NCBI GenBank assembly: GCA_023376005.1
Contig: CM042143.1
Span: forward strand, 84,278,530-84,342,529
DNA from: Doryteuthis pealeii
Taxonomy: Eukaryota > Mollusca > Cephalopoda > Myopsida > Loliginidae
DNA: 64,000 nucleotides
Direction of reading: 5' to 3'
Shown: one piece after another, positions 57,859-64,000 of the stretch
Layout: every line of letters begins with the position of its first letter
Numbering within the stretch: position 1 is the stretch's first letter
The notes under the pieces: model-generated
Database searches by the model: none
The model's input: the letters and a program-made list of their open reading frames with translations, nothing else
What the model was told of the DNA's origin: nothing
Program-made: the position numbers and the translations under genes

Positions 57859-59431
57859 AGCTGTCTATTGAAAACACATGGATTTGATATTAAAAAAATA
57901 ATTGTTAAAAAATAAAAGAAAGATTTATTTTATGTATTAATAATTTTTACTATAAATTAAATACATACTCACTGATAAACTTATGCAATTCCTGGGGATA
58001 TTGTGGTGTAAGCAATGATGTAGTTTTGGTTACAGACAGACAGACACTGGATCTCCATTATAATAAGATTTGCTGAATAATCCTATTTTACTTGATTACT
58101 GTAGCAAAAAATTAATCATGAACCAAAAACCAAACAAAAAACCAAACATATATAATAAAGAAATAAAGAGTGGTAGGTGTTGGAATGAGTGCAAATTGTT
58201 CTGTTTTATCATCAAAGCTTCTTTGGTCTCCCAGGATTAGAGGACAAAAGTTCAGGTTTTGTCTGAATCTAATTCTTTATTTCAATCCCACACTTTTTGC
58301 TCCACCCAAAATGTTGGAATAGAAGACAATAATAGGAGGATGGAGTGAAATTACTAGTAACAATAATAATAATGCATTTTTTAAGTTGTTCAATTAAAAA
58401 AAAAAATTTTTTGTTGTCTAGGATTTGAAGTTGTGCTAAATTTCTTTTTCTTTTTTTTTTCTTTCTTTTTTTTTGTGAAAAAGAAAATATATTTATTTGA
58501 ATCTTACCAATATTACTTACTTCATTTTATAAGACTTTTAAACCAGATTTGCAAAACCTTAAAAAGTTTAACCAAACATCACAATAAATCTGCATACAAA
58601 ATTACAGTTGATTTTCATATTAGAGACAGACGTACACATTTATAGCAGACAGAAGAAAAATGCTATTTGTTAGTCAGATCAGACTAATTAACTTGAAATA
58701 GTTTCTTTTATTCTAAGAAGAGCATTATAATATGAAGACATTTTAAGCAAGTCTAGCGAGAAAAAAAATTCAGAGTTTATGACAAAGAAGAGAGAAGAGT
58801 GGCCTTTGATTGTACTTCAAGGTGACAGCTAATTCTGTTTTTTTTGTTCAATAATCTTTCTGATTTATCAAATTCATGTTGGAGTTGAATGAGAAAATCT
58901 CTTGAAAACACAAGTAGGAAAAATTAAGAAAGAAAAAAAGAAAAGTTCAATTTTAAATTGGCTTTAAGTTTGTGTCAAGTATGAACGAATTGGTCCTGTC
59001 AAAGCGCTAACAATGATTCTGACAAGTCAAACTGATATGCATCTTATTGTCTTATTGTGACGCTAGCTTTAAATTGATAGTTTGGTACAATAGAATAAAT
59101 TGATTGATTGGCAGGTGGCATGCAGATACACAAACCTTAAGTGCCATTTATAGATTAAACAAACAAAAAATCTAAACTAAAATAGAATGAAAAAAAATTA
59201 GTAAACAATTAAGAGCCTTAAAAAAATCCATTTGCTCGATATAAAATAAAGGTTGATCATTACAAGAAACCTAGAGTGTACATGTATGCATGTGTCATTT
59301 GGTTTAATGGCATATCAACCATATTGGTTATTTAATGCCAACTCTTTATAATATATATAAAATATACAATATAATATAAAATAAAATATATATAACATAA
59401 CAATGTATAATTTAACATAACAATATCTAAC

Positions 59432-59492
<61 letters not shown>

Positions 59493-60050
59493 CAAAATGT
59501 GACCTGTTGGGTCACACATTGAGCTCTGGGTAAATAATTGGGATTAGGGAAAAGTGAGTTTGCAAAGCAAATTAAATTTAAAAAAAAAAAAAATTCCCTG
59601 AGAATTTAAAAAAAACCCACAAAAAACATTAAAATCATTTTATAAGATTTCTAAGTTGTTTGACCTAATTTAAATTTATTAAGAGCTAAGATGTTAGCCG
59701 GGTTGGTTGCTTATGAAACTTAACATACAAATCCATTTCAAATTCTCCAATCTCTCTCTCTCTCTCTCTCTCACCGAGAAACTAACATATATAATGAAAG
59801 TGAAAGGCAGAATGTCAAGTAAGAGATGGGTTAGTTTTTGACTTAATTGCGAATTATGACTAATTAGAACCAATTAAAATGGATTTTTTTCAAAATAACT
59901 CAACCCTAAAAGTAAGGAATAATTTAGTATAACTTTCATGGCATTAGACTAAACAGTAAAAAAGCCTTTAGGAGACAAACATTGATTTTCTCAGCTTTAG
60001 TATAATAATAGATACACACACACACGTGTGTATATATGTGTGTGTGTGAC
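57859..60050. other. AT-rich stretch after palindrome 2, no gene seen
   Basis: Contains a GGTTACAGACAGACAGACAC motif copy near 58029 and clean (AT)n at 59434-59489. A (CT)n run lies near 59753 and short CA/GT runs near 60015-60048. Frames here are short and low in complexity. Confidence 0.45.
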
Positions 60051-60480
60051 AACATTCGCCTGATGTGGGGTTAAGACAGCTCCACAGTTGAATTGATGAC
60101 ATCTCAGATCACCACACTCCATTCTTAATCATTGGAGCATCAGCTCTCACAATGTCCAGCGATTTACAGTTCCACTGACAGATACCATAAATATGTTAGT
60201 TGGACGTCACCCTCAAGTCCAATTTCACAGTAGTTAGTCAGGTCCTTAGCTGACCGCCTCAGTGTTTTTTTTCATCCACTAAATGGGGTTAGTGAAGTTG
60301 CCTTGTTGATCATTTTGATCCAAGGACTTTGCAGGGCCTGTCCAAACCAGTGACATAGTAGCATGCCTTGGAGATGCTTAAATTTGCAGTGCGGATGTAA
60401 CTCATAACTCATGAAGTATGATCACACGTGTGAACTTTCAGGATGTGGTGGAGACAGAAATTGTCAAAGAAAATCCAGTA
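60051..60480. other. Unassigned GC-richer block
   Basis: Noticeably less AT-rich than its flanks, with broken frames on both strands and no motif I can place. It is probably an old retroelement remnant because its edges are not exon-like, but this is inference. Confidence 0.3.
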
Positions 60481-60609
60481 GATGTTATAATTATGTACGC
60501 CCAATCAAATTGTCAGAATCTTATAATAGGTGAGATATCTACCAAATTGGAAATACTTAAAACAAGTTTCACACACACAAAAAAAAGAAATCTGTGATAA
60601 GCATACATT

Positions 60610-60895
60610 AAAGAAACATTATGGTGCACTTAGTGTAAAGATTATCAACAATCTAAGTTCAAATCCTGGACAAGGCTGTTTGCATTTTACTTTGCACTAA
60701 TACCATTAAGAAAGATATTGACCCAACTGTTCATTCCCCAGCAATGGGTAAATAATAGGGCACATTGGTTTTTTTTAGCCTTGGTTAGGCAACTGGTCTA
60801 GGAAAAGAAAAACTCTGAATTAAAATCAGTTTTACTCTGCTTAAAAATTGACCTTATATCACATCCTGCCCATGGTGGAGGGGCTGGGTAAATGC
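60610..60895 (+). repeat. SINE-B copy
   Basis: Head GTGCACTTAGTGTAAAGATT, B-box-like AGTTCAAATCCTGGACAAGG, body, and tail TTGACCTTATATCACATCCT with GGTAAATGC. Confidence 0.65.
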
Positions 60896-61090
60896 AGGCT
60901 TTGGTTGGTTGGGTTTTACGGAAGACACCTCATTGGGTCATTTTATGCCGAAGATGTTTTGTTTCATTCCATTCTTGATGGGTACTCAATTTTTTTTTTA
61001 TAACTCAATTATTTTTTAAAACACTTTTTTAAACTAATTTTTTCTATTTAACCCATAGATGGGACCCTAACAGCTACTACCACTCTGTAA
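60896..61090 (-). repeat. SINE-A 3' half
   Basis: Plus strand reads GGTTGGTTGGGTTTTACGG and CATTGGGTCATTTTATGCCG, then ATTTAACCCATAGATGGGAC: the complement of the SINE-A tail and body. It abuts SINE-B tail to tail. Confidence 0.65.
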
Positions 61091-61682
61091 ATGCAAGCAT
61101 GAAATGAATATGTTAGTAAACTTTTTGACTAAACTAAGAATGAAAGTGAGGCCAATGACATGTGGAAGATTTAGGTTTGTGGCTAAACAGCAGTTTGGAA
61201 ATAAACATTTCAGAATTCTGCTGAATCAGTGAAGTGCTTCAGAGTATGAAATCTAAACAGCAGAATATCATTAGTAACAGCTGTTCATTGCAATAAGAAA
61301 TATTCTGCACCAAGCAAAGACCGAATTATGCATTACTTTTAGTAATTCAACCAATTAAGATTTCTTTGACCCCTCCCCGCCAAGAACTCAAGGTCTGTGT
61401 TACAATGATATATTTTAAATAGACCATGTAATCACTATGCAGAAATGAGGTTGAAATATCTTCTCTGCACTATTGCTGCTGTTAAGAAATGAGGTAACAG
61501 AAATTTCTCATTTTTGTCATATTCATGATGAAGTCACTTGGCTATATATCATTACAATCATTGATATAATTAACTTCCAGTAATCCTTAAAAATGAGTTA
61601 TTTTACAGAGAAAACAAAAAAAGACCTTGATTAATATTAGAAAAGCTTTCCCACCTTTAAAAGAAGCAGTGGTCAAGAAGAT
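61091..61682. other. No gene seen
   Basis: AT-rich DNA with nothing recognised. Confidence 0.45.
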
Positions 61683-61860
61683 ACTCATTTTTTTATCTAT
61701 TCAACCCATAGATGGGACTCTAACAGGTATTACCACTCCATGTTAGAATAGACCTGGGAGAAATGGCGATAAAGAGGTACTCCACATTCCCCTGAGTTCC
61801 AGAATTGGAACTTCACCACTAGAAGCAGTTTAATGTCATACCCAGGACACAGCTCAAGCT
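61683..61860 (-). repeat. SINE-A body fragment
   Basis: AACCCATAGATGGGACTCTA, GGTACTCCACATTCCCCTGA and GTCATACCCAGGACACAG, the complement of the SINE-A body. Confidence 0.65.
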
Positions 61861-62282
61861 GTAATGTGAAAACAGAGTATATTAAAATCTATTCAGGTTA
61901 ACCTTATCATGCTCACTATTAAGTCACTAACAATTGAAATATAAATGTTATTATGAAGATGTATAGAGTTATATATATCAAAGATTGGATGACTAATTGA
62001 CTTGAAGTGGCTGTGAAGTAGAATCACAGCTGTGTTGTAGATAAAATAGAACCAGATATATAATGACAGGAAAATAATACGGATCATTTAAAACTGAAAG
62101 CTTCACTTAAGGAAAACAAAGCTCTATCCGCTTGAACCTTGTAAAATCTGACAGATTCACTATATTTGATAGCATATCAGAACCCGACCATTTTTTTTTG
62201 TTAAAAATATCTCCAGTCTTATATGCAAAGTTGAAGTATCTGTAGGGTTATGCTTACCCAGATGCCCCCAATTACCAGTATT
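61861..62282. other. No gene seen
   Basis: AT-rich DNA with nothing recognised. Confidence 0.4.
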
Positions 62283-62505
62283 TTTCAGTCAGTAGAAACA
62301 CTTGCCTTGGAATCACAAGATTCCGGGTTCGATATCGGTCTCTGCCAACTCAAAGCATGAGTAGCACAGATTGGGTAATCTGATGGTAGGTGTGGTGCTC
62401 CATGTCAGCAAAAACAATTTCCCTGGTCTAGCACTAGCGACAAGGGGATAGACTCCCTTGCTGTCCAGCTGATATTGACATAGGCCACTCTGCAAACATT
62501 TTTTT
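62283..62505 (+). repeat. SINE-D, older copy
   Basis: Lacks the first tRNA-like bases but keeps the B box (GGGTTCGATATC), AGTAGCACAGATTGGGTAAT, AATTTCCCTGGTCTAGC and GGGGATAGACTCCCTTGC. More diverged from 29011 than that copy is from its mirror, so it is a genuinely independent insertion. Confidence 0.75.
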
Positions 62506-62828
62506 TAATACTGTAATATTAAAACCTAAATGCTGGAAGTGGGGGGGGGTATATGCCATCAGATATAGTCTATCACAATTTAACTAACAAATTTGCAATT
62601 TAAATTTAAAATACAAACATTGTCCTATCAATTAAGATTTGTAGGATTACATCCCTTGTCTGCTAAAGAATTCTGCTAATATCCACTAGATGGCATTGTC
62701 AAAGTGGTATTTAAGGGTACACAAAAGTCTCATCCTTTATTAGTTGTAGCATGCTTTGAAACAGACCCTCAAGTCCTCCAAACAGGGACATTTTCATCAC
62801 TAACAAAACTTGCATTGAATATAACACC
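62506..62828. other. No gene seen
   Basis: AT-rich, with a short G-run near 62540; nothing recognised. Confidence 0.4.
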
Positions 62829-63085
62829 ATAGATTAATACACTTCTTAAATATGTAAATCTTTTCCCAAAACTTTAATTTCTTGTAGAATTTACATACAC
62901 ATACATACACTAAAGACATTTCTTCATACACCTCTTTATTGCACTCCTTTTTAAAGCCCATTTTATTTTGTATTCATTCTATTAACTTTGCCCAGGCAAT
63001 AAAATATGTTGTTGTTAATCTGACATGATTGTTTTTGTATTTATTCTGTACAAGAAAACAATATTAAATCAACAAATCCTCTACA
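62829..63085 (+). repeat. Direct duplication, copy 1
   Basis: TAGATTAATACACTTCTTAA, TTTTGTATTCATTCTATTAA and GGCAATAAAATATGTTGTT recur at 63265-63475 in the same order. Confidence 0.75.
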
Positions 63086-63264
63086 ACCATCACCCCAATA
63101 TATATTTTAATTCATCATAATTTTATTTTTAGTGTGTACATTTTTTTGCTTATATCTTGTTAGATAATTTTCTTTGAAAATGTTTGAATTTAACTTTTTT
63201 TTGAGAATTTAATTTGAAACTCATCACTTTTTGAAACAAGACTAAATTTTTATTACAAACAGAC

Positions 63265-63475
63265 CGTAGATTAATACATTCTTAAATATTTAAGTCTTTT
63301 ACCAAAACTTCAATTTTTTGTAGAATTACATACACGTATGTACACTAAGGAAATTTCTTCTTGAAGCTCATTTCATTTTGTATTCATTCTATTAACTTTG
63401 CCATGGCAATAAAATATGTTGTTTTTATATTTATTCCATATGATAAAACAATATTTTATCTACAAGTCCTCCACA
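63265..63475 (+). repeat. Direct duplication, copy 2
   Basis: Same blocks as copy 1 with about 45 bases less, mainly a missing GATTGTTTTTG-type segment and part of the CACCTCTTTATTGCAC segment. Confidence 0.75.
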
Positions 63476-63603
63476 GATTTTAGAATAAAATAAGATAAAA
63501 CTGATAATAAATCCTTGAAAAAAACAATTTGAATCATTCATGAAAAACATTTTTTTTAAATATAATATCAAGTATTCTCATCTAATACAAATAATTTGCA
63601 AAC

Positions 63604-63890
63604 ATATTTATTTGACCCATAGATGGGACTCTAACAGGTACTACCACTCCATGTCAACCACTTAAGCAACACCAGTTACTGTAAGCAACCTGAGTCCTTT
63701 GTTTATTAAAATGATTTAACATCAAATGACCTGAAAAGGTTTGATATGCTGTAAAACAACCAACCCACCACTCCATGTCAGAGTAGACCTGGGAGTAATG
63801 GCAATGAAGGGGTACTCCACGCTACCAAGAGCTTCCTTCAGAATTGTAACCTTACCACCAGATGCTGTTTATTATCATACCCAGTCCACC
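63604..63890 (-). repeat. SINE-A, interrupted by SINE-C
   Basis: GACCCATAGATGGGACTCTA on the left and GAGTAGACCTGGGAGTAATG with GGGGTACTCCACGC on the right are consecutive in other SINE-A copies and are split here. Confidence 0.75.
63657..63766 (+). repeat. SINE-C nested in SINE-A, 14-bp target duplication
   Basis: ACCACTCCATGTCA lies on both sides (63643-63656 and 63767-63780). The insert begins ACCACTTAAGCAACACCAG, so it is 5'-truncated relative to 36458-36664, and ends GCTGTAAAACAACCAACCC. Confidence 0.8.
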
Positions 63891-64000
63891 CCTTTTTTCT
63901 GTGGGCGATGAAAAAAAATTGGGGGGGACCGATTTAATCATAAAGTAAGAAAATAAGTTAACTGATGTTCTCTTTATTGGAGCAATGAGTAAATTTCATT

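Overview
This window looks like intergenic or intronic DNA from an animal with a large, AT-rich, repeat-dense genome. The best guess is a mollusc, probably a cephalopod. The LINE reverse-transcriptase tails, the tRNA-derived SINEs and the very long (AT)n runs all resemble repeats I associate with octopus and squid genomes. That attribution is from memory, not from a search. I recognise no intact protein-coding gene, no functional tRNA or rRNA gene and no CRISPR array. Every recognisable coding trace belongs to a decayed transposable element.

The dominant feature is two very large inverted repeats. Palindrome 1 has arms 10136-14676 and 14836-19535, and its right arm ends exactly at a 100-N scaffold gap (19536-19635). 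Palindrome 2 has arms 23971-40912 and 40985-57858, about 16.9 kb each, around a 72-bp centre. Everything in the left arms recurs reversed in the right arms. In palindrome 2 the right arm carries many single-base and homopolymer indels and broken microsatellites where the left arm is clean. I therefore favour fold-back long-read or assembly artefacts over two real palindromes, but the sequence alone cannot exclude a real inverted duplication.

Layout. 1-10135 holds a Helitron-like element (12-436), a MITE with 44-bp inverted repeats (1999-2240), SINEs, and a Helitron-like copy interrupted by a LINE fragment with an internal inversion (3936-4983). 10136-14756 (mirrored to 19535) holds another Helitron-like copy, a 303-bp element ending in a hammerhead ribozyme fold (11775-12088), and a LINE reverse-transcriptase remnant (13585-13965). 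19636-23970 holds a noisy tandem repeat of about 175 bp and an unassigned open frame. 23971-40912 (mirrored to 57858) holds SINEs, a long-inverted-repeat element, a tRNA-like SINE, two small foldbacks, Helitron-like copies, a mariner-type MITE and a decayed Pif1-type Helitron helicase split by SINEs. 57859-64000 is single-copy AT-rich DNA with SINEs, including one SINE nested in another with a 14-bp target duplication.

The parts do not form a pathway. What links them is transposition. A decayed Helitron helicase sits close to short elements with Helitron-type ends. SINEs share 3' tails, suggesting a common LINE partner. The hammerhead element and several repeat ends with a CTGA...GAAA layout point to ribozyme-bearing or Penelope-like retroelements. 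SINE-A to D, HelN-1, HelN-2 and Rep-E are local labels used only in this annotation.
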